Position numbers and translations under genes: made by a program
Assembly (NCBI RefSeq): GCF_009832865.1
Contig: NZ_CP047130.1
Location: forward strand, 3,720,001-3,784,000
Direction: 5' to 3'
DNA: 64,000 nt
Source of the DNA: Colwellia sp. 20A7
GTDB lineage: Bacteria > Pseudomonadota > Gammaproteobacteria > Enterobacterales > Alteromonadaceae
Notes under the pieces: generated by a model
Database searches by the model: none
What the model saw: only the letters and a program-made list of their open reading frames with translations
Told to the model about the DNA's origin: nothing
In this document: positions 40,125 to 48,423 of the stretch, piece by piece
Layout of the letters: every line of letters starts with the position of its first letter
Numbering within the stretch: the stretch's first letter is position 1

Positions 40125-40481
40125 TTATTTAGCGCTCAAACATTCGTCAAAATGCTTTTTAACCGCAGGGTCAACAGGTGTTATTTTTGAAATTTCATTC
40201 TCAAAAGTATCTGTATTGAAACCAACGACAAGGTCATACTCTTTGTTTGAAACAAAAGCACCTGTATCGATAAGTGTATGAGCATATTTAGCGTTAATGC
40301 TTAATGACTGCTTACCAAATGGTGTTTCTGTCGATTGGCCTACAGCTTTACGCTTAAACTTTGGTGCATCTACGTTTTCAAGTGGATAAAGCATGAGTAA
40401 TAACGCTGATTCTGCATTAGGGTTTTTACTTTCAGGAAAGCTAGTAATTTGTAGACCGCATAAAATTATTTTGTTAGACAT
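40125..40481 (-). CDS. Candidate single-stranded DNA-binding protein (gV-like position)
   Basis: 118 residues, predicted beta-rich, with aromatic and basic residues spread through the chain (FKRKAVGQSTETPFGKQSL). It overlaps the end of the rep gene by 8 bases and directly precedes the coat genes, which is the gene V position in inoviruses. I see no conclusive sequence signature, so the function is by order and size. It may belong with DUF1293-like phage proteins. Confidence 0.65.
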   Translation of the reverse strand: MSNKIILCGLQITSFPESKNPNAESALLLMLYPLENVDAPKFKRKAVGQSTETPFGKQSLSINAKYAHTLIDTGAFVSNKEYDLVVGFNTDTFENEISKITPVDPAVKKHFDECLSAK

Positions 40482-41682
40482 GTTGAACCTCTGTAACTTG
40501 ATTAATTAATTGTTGATAGGTAGGAGGGATGCCAAGCTTCCCCCCCGTTTCTTCGGGCAAAATTAAACCCATTGTTTTTGATATGTCACCTTCGAAAATC
40601 TCCAATACATCGCCTAATGCTTTACCAGCAGAACGGCGAACGTGTCGAATACGAGAGGCAACATCAAGACAAACTTCTTTCGCTTTGCTCATTGCTTTAG
40701 TTCTAATGCCTTTATCTAAATCAACAGAGGCAGCAAAAGGACATAGGCCAGCAAACGTAGCACCTAGATTAAGTAAACAATCCACAGTCCATTTTTTTAA
40801 TTCAGCCTCTGAGCGATACCAAGAAAAGTTATCTTGTTTAATACCTTGTTCTAATTTCTTGTTATAGATTCGCCAGTAAACAATTGACTTTCTAGAGCCA
40901 ACACAAATCATTTCTTGCTCATAAATCTTATTCATATCATTATCATAAGTGTATTTATGATTAGGGTTGATTACGGGTGTTTTACCGCGATTAGACGTTC
41001 TAAACCAACCGTCTATATAAGCTTTTTCTGCATAGTCACAATCGAAATTGTCGTCAAAATCATCAAACGCTAAATCAATACGACTTAACTTAGTGACAGT
41101 AAAAACTTTGGATAACCAGTGATGCAAAATAAATGGTGAAGTGTGGCTAAACAATGATTTACAGCCCGTACCTGAAATTTGAAAATAAACAGTACTCCCT
41201 TGACCACCTAGGCCTATGAAACCAACTTCTACACCGTTAGCCCGTAAAGTCATAGAGTCTTTATAACCATGTAAGCCGCGACCACGCATAGGTGACATTT
41301 CAAAACCTAAAACCTCATTAACCCAGACTTTTAAAGTTTTTTCGTAAAAATCAGTCATTAATTTAGAAACTTTTTCTTTATAAGCTTCATATTCATCAAG
41401 ACCAACAGCCTGACCGGATTTAATAACAGGTGGCTTTGGATAAATGCCATTACGTTTTATACGTTTAATTATGGGAACATCCTTGTTAGTGAAAAACGAT
41501 TTTTTACTACCAATAACTAGATCAGTATGTAAATTTGCAGCACCAGCTTTCCGGCAATAACGCAGCTCTGAAATAGGAAAAGCGAAAGCTAAGTGATCAA
41601 TCTTGATAGCATCAGATTTTTCATGAGCCATTAAAGTTTCAGCAGTTTTGGTATAAACGTCCTTTTTACTTCCAACTTTCAT
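40474..41682 (-). CDS. Phage replication initiation protein (Rep_trans / RstA-like)
   Basis: The 402-residue protein has motifs typical of replication initiation factors of filamentous phages: FEMSPMRGRGLHGYKDSM, KLSRIDLAFDDFDDNF, and SRKSIVYWRIYNKKLEQ with WYRSEAELKKW. Such proteins nick the double-stranded form to start rolling-circle replication. It overlaps the stop of a shorter paralogue (TAATG) and the start of the ssDNA-binding-like gene. Confidence 0.9.
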   Translation of the reverse strand: MKVGSKKDVYTKTAETLMAHEKSDAIKIDHLAFAFPISELRYCRKAGAANLHTDLVIGSKKSFFTNKDVPIIKRIKRNGIYPKPPVIKSGQAVGLDEYEAYKEKVSKLMTDFYEKTLKVWVNEVLGFEMSPMRGRGLHGYKDSMTLRANGVEVGFIGLGGQGSTVYFQISGTGCKSLFSHTSPFILHHWLSKVFTVTKLSRIDLAFDDFDDNFDCDYAEKAYIDGWFRTSNRGKTPVINPNHKYTYDNDMNKIYEQEMICVGSRKSIVYWRIYNKKLEQGIKQDNFSWYRSEAELKKWTVDCLLNLGATFAGLCPFAASVDLDKGIRTKAMSKAKEVCLDVASRIRHVRRSAGKALGDVLEIFEGDISKTMGLILPEETGGKLGIPPTYQQLINQVTEVQHV

Positions 41683-42557
41683 TAGAGTATTCCCGCCACT
41701 AAAGAAAATTTTGTTGCTTTATTAACTGCCTTAGTTTTTACGCCTTTGTCTAAATAAAACGATGCTGCAAAGGGGCATATATCAGCAAAGGTGGCCACTA
41801 AATCAAGTAATGAATCAACTGAAAGTTTTTTTAATTCAACCTCAGAGCGATACCAATAAAAGTTATCTCGCTTAATACCTTGCTGTAATTTTTTGTTATA
41901 AATACGCCAATGGATAATTGATTTACGAGACCCGACCAGAATCATTTCTTGTCTGTACTCTTTTTTTAATTCAGTGTCAGATGAGTATTTATTCTTGGAA
42001 CTTATTTCAGGATAACGGCCATGACTAGAGGTTCTGAACAAGCCATTTTTATGGGCTTTTACTGCATAGTTACAATCGAAATCCCCGTCAAAATTATCAA
42101 TAGCTAAATCAATACGGCTTAACTTACTGACGGTCAAAGTTTTAGATAACCAATGGTGTAATACACTAGGTGTTATATGGCTAAACAAATGCTTACAGCC
42201 CTTATCAGATATTTGAAAGAAAATTGTATCTCTTTGACCACCTAGACAAATAAGTCCCATAACTTCGCCATTCGAACTCAAGGTCATAGAGTCTTTATAG
42301 CCATAACAACCACGGCCACGCGTAGGTGACATTTCAAATCCTAAAACATCATTTACCCAAAATTTCAGTGCTTTTTTACATAAGTCTGTGATTAATTCAG
42401 CTTGTAAATCAATAATACTTTCTTTAGGAAAGTTACTAAGTGCTGATATAGGAAATGAGAAAGCTAAAAAAGTAATGTTGACAGTATCTGATTTTTGAAT
42501 GGGCATTAACTTTTGAGTAGTTTGGTTAAATTCTTCATTTTTTATATTAGATTTCAT
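41682..42557 (-). CDS. Truncated paralogue of the phage replication initiator
   Basis: 291 residues that align along most of their length with the adjacent Rep: shared stretches include GFEMSPTRGRGCYGYKDSMT, LTVSKLSRIDLAIDNFDGDF and LVGSRKSIIHWRIYNKKLQQ. It lacks a segment of about 55 residues after the first 35 or so and the last 90 or so. The frame is intact, and translation is coupled to its neighbours at both ends. It could be a second initiator, a regulator (as pX is to pII) or a decaying duplicate. Confidence 0.85.
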   Translation of the reverse strand: MKSNIKNEEFNQTTQKLMPIQKSDTVNITFLAFSFPISALSNFPKESIIDLQAELITDLCKKALKFWVNDVLGFEMSPTRGRGCYGYKDSMTLSSNGEVMGLICLGGQRDTIFFQISDKGCKHLFSHITPSVLHHWLSKTLTVSKLSRIDLAIDNFDGDFDCNYAVKAHKNGLFRTSSHGRYPEISSKNKYSSDTELKKEYRQEMILVGSRKSIIHWRIYNKKLQQGIKRDNFYWYRSEVELKKLSVDSLLDLVATFADICPFAASFYLDKGVKTKAVNKATKFSLVAGIL

Positions 42558-42757
42558 TAGATTTTCCCCTGCTGTACTAAAAGTGGATAATTGCTATTAG
42601 TAATTTCAATTAATTCTGAACTGTAAAATTCAGATGAAGCCCAAACATTGAATAAATACAAGGAGCTAAAAAAGTCATAATGACGTTTTCCGTTAAAGTC
42701 ATATGTGACATTTACGCCCATTATTGGGTCGCTCTCGTAGTAAATATCAACTTTCAT
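42557..42757 (-). CDS. Small prophage protein of unknown function
   Basis: 66 residues from ATG 42757, placed just after the PrtN-like stop; an in-frame GTG at 42787 would overlap that gene. It starts MKVDIYYESDPIMGVNVTYD and is beta-rich without membrane spans. Its end overlaps the Rep-paralogue start. Function not recognised. Confidence 0.6.
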   Translation of the reverse strand: MKVDIYYESDPIMGVNVTYDFNGKRHYDFFSSLYLFNVWASSEFYSSELIEITNSNYPLLVQQGKI

Positions 42758-42762
42758 ATCAA

Positions 42763-43020
42763 TTAAGCCGTGTGTACTGATTGCCACTCTTTCGAGGCAA
42801 TTTGATATTGTTGGTCAATATAATTGGCCAAATCTTCTACTTTTATAAATACAGGTGAGCGCTCTGAGTTAGCCAGTCTAAAAGTAGGAACAGGGAAGTC
42901 TTGACCTTTTATTTTTTGCATAGCTGTTTTGACCGTAATACCAAAAAATTCTTGGCAAACGTCTTTCAGATTAATTATTGGCGTTTCAAAACGCGCCAAA
43001 AGTGCAAAATTTGTATTCAA
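42763..43020 (-). CDS. PrtN-like (pyocin activator) transcriptional regulator
   Basis: 85 residues matching the short PrtN family: LKDVCQEFFGITVKTAMQKI near the middle and FIKVEDLANYIDQQYQIA at the end. PrtN activates pyocin genes; phage homologues are early regulators. As first gene of the leftward phage operon, divergent from the CI-like repressor, it probably activates or tunes replication and coat gene expression. Confidence 0.78.
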   Translation of the reverse strand: MNTNFALLARFETPIINLKDVCQEFFGITVKTAMQKIKGQDFPVPTFRLANSERSPVFIKVEDLANYIDQQYQIASKEWQSVHTA

Positions 43021-43054
43021 AACGTCTCCTCCTGAGATAAACTAAAACACTAAA

Positions 43055-43069
43055 CACATTAATAATGTG
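43055..43069. promoter_or_regulatory. Candidate repressor operator in the divergent control region
   Basis: CACATT-AAT-AATGTG is a perfect inverted repeat 35 bases upstream of the PrtN-like gene and 160 bases upstream of the repressor gene. It is the best operator candidate for the CI-like repressor. Confidence 0.5.
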
Positions 43070-43230
43070 CTAAAGAAATACTATTTATGTCAATTTGAGT
43101 GTAAAATTACCAAAAAGTAATAAACAAACCATAATAATAACAAAGCAACACAATAAGTAACCATTCAGATATTAAACGCACAAACAGTTACTTTCAAGTT
43201 ATTTTTGTGTGTTATAGAGGATTTAAAATT

Positions 43231-43587
43231 ATGACCATGATTTCTAAAGATATTTTTTTACGTTTAATGGATACCTGTAATGTAAAAACACTTAAAGAGT
43301 TATCAAATAAATACGGATACAAAGATAATTGGGCAACTACCACCAGAAAACGTGAGGGAATACCATTTGATATTTGCGTTCAAGTAGCAGAAGAAAATAA
43401 TGTAACGATGGATTATTTATTGTTTGGAAAGGAAAATGACGATGCACAAAAAAACCTTGAGCAATTAAGAGACTCGATAACTGACAGTATTTACGAATTG
43501 ATTGATAGTGGGGCAATTACAAAGAATGAAAAGATAGGTCTTTCATTTATTACAGAAAAAATAATGCTGAAGCTTAAGGCAAATTAG
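43231..43587 (+). CDS. CI-like phage repressor (HTH domain only)
   Basis: 118 residues from ATG 43231, with AGAGG 10 bases before; an upstream GTG at 43207 is less likely. The N-terminal helix-turn-helix (LKELSNKYGYKDNWATTTRK) and VAEENNVTMDYLLFGK fit the phage CI repressor domain. There is no S24 peptidase part, so RecA-stimulated self-cleavage is not expected. The C-terminal helices may dimerise. It is divergent from the phage operon and is the last gene before attR. Confidence 0.85.
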   Translation: MTMISKDIFLRLMDTCNVKTLKELSNKYGYKDNWATTTRKREGIPFDICVQVAEENNVTMDYLLFGKENDDAQKNLEQLRDSITDSIYELIDSGAITKNEKIGLSFITEKIMLKLKAN

Positions 43588-43629
43588 TTAATAAAATAAT
43601 TTAAACCTCTTTTTGAGTAAAACTTAAGA

Positions 43630-43764
43630 TTATGGAACCTTTTTAGAAAATATAAAAATTATAAGGTAGTTCCTATAATGTTCCATAAGAGCAGCAATCC
43701 CAGTAAAGATAACCATATCAGTCCAATCGAGCATTGGGGCGACGGAGAGTTTATGTGAAATCAT
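43630..43764 (-). pseudogene. dusA: Displaced native 5' end of dusA
   Basis: From ATG 43764 the frame reads MISHKLSVAPMLDWTD, the true start of a DusA protein, then runs into prophage sequence and stops at 43630, giving a 44-codon chimera. Eleven residues (LSVAPMLDWTD) equal those of the functional copy at 31901-31933. The native dusA promoter should lie to the right of 43764 and would now drive only this fragment. Confidence 0.92.
43717..43734. repeat. Attachment core at the far end of the prophage (attR)
   Basis: Identical to 31901-31918. Beyond it the next 15 bases resemble the phage-side sequence at attL with 9 of 15 positions equal, all differences silent in the dusA frame. Confidence 0.93.
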
Positions 43765-43858
43765 ATTATTAGAAGTGAAACCTATAAAAAAGACATGAAT
43801 TAACCATTAAAATTAATGGCTGATATATGCGTGGATTATACGAATTTTAAGCGGACTT

Positions 43859-43930
43859 AACAAAAGAAATAACAAAAGAAATAACAAAAGAAATAACAAA
43901 AGAAATAACAAAAGAAATAACAAAAGAAAT
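43859..43930. repeat. Six tandem copies of a 12-bp repeat upstream of native dusA start
   Basis: AACAAAAGAAAT is repeated six times exactly, then breaks up as AACAAGAATA. It lies about 95 bases upstream of the displaced dusA start. It is too short in unit and lacks spacers, so it is not a CRISPR. Confidence 0.95.
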
Positions 43931-44066
43931 AACAAGAATATATTATGTGTATTTTTACCAGATGAAATTTTTAAATTAGATACTATCACTCGATAAAATA
44001 GCTAATAGCTAATAGCTACCTATATAAAACGTTTAATTAAATTTGTGTTAGCTTTATTATAACTAA

Positions 44067-44642
44067 TTACAACAAATTAAAGCGATCGTTATAGTCTAAT
44101 AATAATTGCTGTTGTTTTATTATCACCGTATCAATAGTAGGAGTAACACCTTGTTTATATTGTTCCTCAAACCAGTCCAAAAGTTCAACTCTGACTTGGT
44201 ACCCTTCATCGAGACACAAGCCTACATTATTCATCATAATTTTCGGCGCACCCAAGCTAGCTCCTGAATACCAACTACACTCTGTATAGCCTTTATCATG
44301 TAGCCAACTAGTTAACTGCCAACTATAAATTAGCCAAACAATTAAAAACATAGGGAAACAAGCAATTATTACAAAAAGCCCCATCTTTTGTTTCTGCGCT
44401 AAAACCCTATTCTTAAGCCTACAAAAAATCCCCCAGATCAAAATACACAAAGCTGGCATCATAACAATGAGTGGAATTACAGCTGTACGTATTTTTAACA
44501 AAACACTCTGCTCGTTAACACGCTCAAGCATAGCTATTTCATCAAAAAGAGTATAAAAATAACCAATGATACTAAGCGTTAACACTACAATAAAAAAAAT
44601 GGCTTGATTGGGGCTTATTGATGTATTTATGTAACTTTTCAA
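44067..44642 (-). CDS. Membrane protein of unknown function
   Basis: 191 residues with three hydrophobic spans (AIFFIVVLTLSIIGYFYTL, VIPLIVMMPALCILIWGIF and LFVIIACFPMFLIVWLIY) and a soluble C-terminal part with two Cys residues, probably periplasmic. No family recognised. It stands alone between the prophage junction and an EamA exporter. Confidence 0.65.
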   Translation of the reverse strand: MKSYINTSISPNQAIFFIVVLTLSIIGYFYTLFDEIAMLERVNEQSVLLKIRTAVIPLIVMMPALCILIWGIFCRLKNRVLAQKQKMGLFVIIACFPMFLIVWLIYSWQLTSWLHDKGYTECSWYSGASLGAPKIMMNNVGLCLDEGYQVRVELLDWFEEQYKQGVTPTIDTVIIKQQQLLLDYNDRFNLL

Positions 44643-45053
44643 TACTCACTCCTTGATTACTCATTACCTTATTAAAAAAGTAAAGTTAGATATAAATACT
44701 TGAAGCTATAGTTAACACTTCAAAGTAATTTACAGCCTTTACATTTTGATGTTTAAAAAATCAATTAATCACCAGGCCCTATTTCAATATTATGCCTAAC
44801 AATTTAATTATACTATTAAATTCTAAAGAGAAATTAAAAAGCTAATTTATAATTTCATCAAGGGATAACTAAAAGTACAACTTATTTTCTTAAACAGGCT
44901 ACCTTTGACATTCATCGGATTACAAATATTTTCATTAATGCTGCATGATAAAATTATTTCTACATAAGTTACATACAAAAGGATATGGTAGTCTGATGAC
45001 AAAAAAGTTAATCTGAACCTCAGTAAAAAAAATTATAATAAGTAGGTATTCAG
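44643..45053. other. Intergenic region between divergent genes
   Basis: About 410 AT-rich bases with promoters for both neighbours presumed. I see no gene, hairpin or repeat worth naming. Confidence 0.4.
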
Positions 45054-45935
45054 TTGAATAAGATCTCAGATAAAAACCTTAAAACCATTGGGTATACGTT
45101 AGCAGCGTTAATCGCCTTTGCTGCGAATTCAGTTTTAGGGCGAATGGCTTTAAAAGATAGCGCTATTGATGCCTCAAGCTTTACAGCAATTCGCCTAGTA
45201 TCTGGTGCGATCATGTTATTCGTTTTATTTACTTTATTGAATTTAAAATCAAAAAAACAAAATGATAGACAGAATAAGAAGGGAGGTAGCTGGAAAGCTG
45301 CTCTAATGTTATTTACATACGCCATAACTTTTTCATTTGCCTATGTTTCTTTGGATACAGGCACTGGCGCTTTAGTATTATTTGGTGCGGTTCAGCTTAC
45401 CATGATAATTGCGAGTATCGTCTCAGGCAGTAAATTACACAAAACCGAATGGATCGGCATAATCATTTCTTTTTCTGGTTTAGCCTATTTAATTTATCCA
45501 ACAGTCACAACACCTAGCGTATTTGGCTTTGTGTTAATGGGAGTATCAGGTATTGCTTGGGCAATATATACACTAACCGGTCGAGGCTCAATTACCCCAC
45601 TAAAAGATACTTCAGTTAACTTTAGCTACACTATTCCGTTTGTTTTATTACTAGCACTGGCAATGTACCCTCATATACAAATTTCTACTGAAGGTATTAT
45701 TTTAGCAGTATTGTCTGGTGCAGTTGCGTCAGCATTAGGTTACACACTTTGGTATATTGCTTTAGCAGGTTTATCGGCTACAGAAGCCGCAGTAGTACAA
45801 TTATCTGTGCCTGTTATTGCGTCGATTGGTGGTGTTATCTTTTTATCTGAATCCGTAACTATGCGGTTAATTATTGCTTGCGCCCTCGTTTTAGGTGGCA
45901 TAGCAACGGTCATTATTGGTAGAAATAAAGCTTAA
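45054..45935 (+). CDS. EamA-family membrane exporter
   Basis: 293 residues from a TTG start; ten hydrophobic segments in two EamA repeats, with FAANSVLGRMALKDSAIDAS near the start and LSATEAAVVQLSVPVIASIG in the second repeat, both typical. Probable inner-membrane exporter of an unknown small molecule. Its end overlaps by 4 bases the end of a convergent LysR gene, a common regulator-exporter pairing. Confidence 0.88.
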   Translation: MNKISDKNLKTIGYTLAALIAFAANSVLGRMALKDSAIDASSFTAIRLVSGAIMLFVLFTLLNLKSKKQNDRQNKKGGSWKAALMLFTYAITFSFAYVSLDTGTGALVLFGAVQLTMIIASIVSGSKLHKTEWIGIIISFSGLAYLIYPTVTTPSVFGFVLMGVSGIAWAIYTLTGRGSITPLKDTSVNFSYTIPFVLLLALAMYPHIQISTEGIILAVLSGAVASALGYTLWYIALAGLSATEAAVVQLSVPVIASIGGVIFLSESVTMRLIIACALVLGGIATVIIGRNKA

Positions 45936-46819
45936 TGAAAATTCTGTAAAACGTATTCAATAAATAACCTTACTCTTAGTGGCATATTGTTTCTGTCGCG
46001 ATAAAGCATAGAGAACGCCCGGTCTTTACTTTGCCACTGGGGGAGTATGCGTTTTATTTCACCCGTTTCAATTAAAGGTACGGCTAAATAGTCAGGTAAA
46101 TAACTAATGCCTAATCCAGCTTTAACTGCATGTGTCACCATTTGAATTTCATCTACTTCTAAACGGACAGATTGGTTTGGATGATAATCAAATTCTTCAT
46201 CTGTTTCTTGATTTTCTAATCGCCATGGCACCAAAGGAAAACTGAGGATAGTGGCGTGATTAGATAACTGCTCAGGATGCGTAATATCATCAGAAAAGTA
46301 GTCAGCATGAGCACATAAAATATTATGGGTATATTTAAGTGGTCTCACAATCCAGTTTTCAAGCGCAGGGTTACCCATTCTAAAAGCGACATCAATGCCC
46401 TGTTCTTCTATATCAATTAGCTTGTTTGAAAAACGTAAGTCCAATTGAATTTCTGGGTTTTTCTGCAAGAAGTCATAAAAAATTGGTCGTAAGAATTGTG
46501 TACCTGAATAGATAGGTGCTGTGACCCTAATTTTACCTTTGGCTTGATGCTTATCTTTATGCAGATCGTTATCAATATCATCGAGTTCATCAAACAATGC
46601 ATTAGAGCGTAAGAAGTATTGTTCGCCGGTATGCGTTAACGTTACACGGTGTGCATCTCGGTTTAATAGCCTTAACTGCAAATCGGATTCTAGTTGTCTT
46701 ATTCGACGACTTAGCGTTGATAACGGCATGTTTAGGTTAATTGCTGCACCTTTAAAACTAGCTAGTTTTGCTACAGCACAAAAACAGCGTAAATCATCAA
46801 GAGAATAATTAGCTTTCAT
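45932..46819 (-). CDS. LysR-family transcriptional regulator
   Basis: 295 residues: an N-terminal winged HTH (LRCFCAVAKLASFKGAAINL, then STLSRRIRQLESDLQLRLLNR) and a substrate-binding domain with GLGISYLPDYLAVPLIETGE. It resembles the LysR group near AaeR/DsdC-like regulators that act on themselves and neighbours. It converges on the EamA exporter; the target is not evident. Confidence 0.92.
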   Translation of the reverse strand: MKANYSLDDLRCFCAVAKLASFKGAAINLNMPLSTLSRRIRQLESDLQLRLLNRDAHRVTLTHTGEQYFLRSNALFDELDDIDNDLHKDKHQAKGKIRVTAPIYSGTQFLRPIFYDFLQKNPEIQLDLRFSNKLIDIEEQGIDVAFRMGNPALENWIVRPLKYTHNILCAHADYFSDDITHPEQLSNHATILSFPLVPWRLENQETDEEFDYHPNQSVRLEVDEIQMVTHAVKAGLGISYLPDYLAVPLIETGEIKRILPQWQSKDRAFSMLYRDRNNMPLRVRLFIEYVLQNFH

Positions 46820-46939
46820 TACGACCTATTACCATTACCTTTATTACTACATTAATTTTTTTGCTAAAACTATTATCTAAAACTATTATTTAAAATTATT
46901 AGCTAGCCTAAAAAACTGATGACATGAATTAACCCATTT

Positions 46940-48319
46940 TTAGGTATCTGATCCCGATATAGCCTCAATATTCACAATTTCACTACGGTTTAAAGTAATT
47001 TTAAATCGCTGGATATTCTCACCGTCATGATCGACATTACGAAGAATAAGGTTAATTTGATATCGACGTTCAACGGCTTGGCTTGATATTTTTTGTCCTT
47101 CTAAATTATATAAGCGACCAGCCCCTTTTTTCAAAAAACGAACAAATGGAGTTAAATTAAAAAACACTTGCTGTTGGATTTCATCAAAGCCGGGCAAAAA
47201 CTCTTTAGAAAGTACTTTATTATCACACCGAAAATGTAGCAAACGTGCCGCTTGTTTATTTTGTTGTCGACGCTGTTGGAATAACTCGTTTACTCCTTTA
47301 GGTAGGTCTTTGGTATTGATATATTCTAGCCATAATATCTGGCTTAAAATGCGTTTTTGATTAACACTATGACGAAATAAATTTTGCCACTTGGGCCGTC
47401 CTTTTTGAATTTTACGCCAAATTAAACTGGTTACATCTTCCTTAAAAGTTTCTCGTAAGCCATAAATAACTCCTAAAAAGGTAATTAAGGCAACGGTTAC
47501 TTCAGTAAAACTTGAACGAGCATTAAGTACTAACACCATAACAAACGCCATAATCACAGCAGTAACAGTACCTCTAACTAAACGTTTTAAATGTAAATCT
47601 AAGTAACGCGTTTTCTTTTGAAATACGACACCATATTCAATTAAACGCTGCAACAATCTCATTTTATTAGTAATACGATTAGGATCATCAAGTGTTACTT
47701 GAGAATTATATTTGCATTCAATACGGTAAGTGTTTTCTCCTCGACAAAAAGCGAGTAAGAACTCTCGTTCAGTCGTAAAATCACTGCTTTTGGGGCCTTT
47801 GGATAATAACTTTAGGAATGACTGTTCAATATGCCAACTTAAGTAGTTATCAGCATTTTCAAAAAATGAACTTAATTTAGTATCTGATGGTGTATAGCGA
47901 CGTAGTTTTTTCACTAGGCCAGCTATTTGGTCTGCTAATTCTATAGCCGCAGGATAGAACTCTTCGGCAGTTTTTAATTTCAAGGTTTGCTTTATGTCGG
48001 TATCAAGCGCTATTTTTAACTGATAAGAGTATAAATTTAGGTTTAAACGATAGTCACTTTGGTCATCATCTTCGCCTTCAAAGCGCTGACTAATAAAGCG
48101 ACTTCGCACTAAAGGAAGATGCACTTTATCTGAATGATAAGCACTAAGGCTTGAAATATTGCTATAAAAATAATCTTCAGCGTTTAAGGTGCTTGGACTT
48201 ATCCCCATTTCAACAGGTAATGAAAAATAAAGATCAATACGCTGTAACGCCTGTGGCGACAACTGATGACTTATTTTAATAGATAAATTCTCATCTTGAG
48301 ATAGTTTAATTTTCTTCAC
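46940..48319 (-). CDS. Uncharacterised protein with central membrane pair
   Basis: 459 residues with no recognised domain. A basic, helical region precedes two hydrophobic spans (LVRGTVTAVIMAFVMVLVL and VTVALITFLGVIYGL) near residues 250-290. Long soluble parts on both sides are probably cytoplasmic. The C-terminus is beta-rich (RYQINLILRNVDHDGENIQR). It follows a NagX-like gene in the same direction with a gap of about 100 bases. Function unknown. Confidence 0.7.
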   Translation of the reverse strand: MKKIKLSQDENLSIKISHQLSPQALQRIDLYFSLPVEMGISPSTLNAEDYFYSNISSLSAYHSDKVHLPLVRSRFISQRFEGEDDDQSDYRLNLNLYSYQLKIALDTDIKQTLKLKTAEEFYPAAIELADQIAGLVKKLRRYTPSDTKLSSFFENADNYLSWHIEQSFLKLLSKGPKSSDFTTEREFLLAFCRGENTYRIECKYNSQVTLDDPNRITNKMRLLQRLIEYGVVFQKKTRYLDLHLKRLVRGTVTAVIMAFVMVLVLNARSSFTEVTVALITFLGVIYGLRETFKEDVTSLIWRKIQKGRPKWQNLFRHSVNQKRILSQILWLEYINTKDLPKGVNELFQQRRQQNKQAARLLHFRCDNKVLSKEFLPGFDEIQQQVFFNLTPFVRFLKKGAGRLYNLEGQKISSQAVERRYQINLILRNVDHDGENIQRFKITLNRSEIVNIEAISGSDT

Positions 48320-48423
48320 GCTTAAATACTTCTATTGGTAATAAGATAACTAAAATTTTATTCCTTCTATTTAAATCATACTAACCTTAATACTTCAGAT
48401 AAAGCAAAGGCTTAATTCAAAAC

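Larger units (their letters stand above)
31901..43734. mobile_element. Filamentous phage (inovirus) prophage integrated in dusA
   Basis: The element is 11,816 bases from core repeat to core repeat. It contains a tyrosine integrase at one end, a CI-like repressor at the other, and a leftward block in inovirus order: PrtN-like, Rep paralogues, ssDNA-binding-like, small membrane protein, major coat protein, collagen-like adsorption protein, gVI-like, Zot/pI. No large-capsid, portal or terminase gene is present. No pIV-like secretin gene is seen, so export would depend on a host secretin, as in other pIV-lacking inoviruses. All structural genes appear intact. Confidence 0.92.

Noticed and set aside
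43859-43930. Possible CRISPR array
   Set aside because: The units are 12 bases, directly adjacent, with no spacers and no cas genes.
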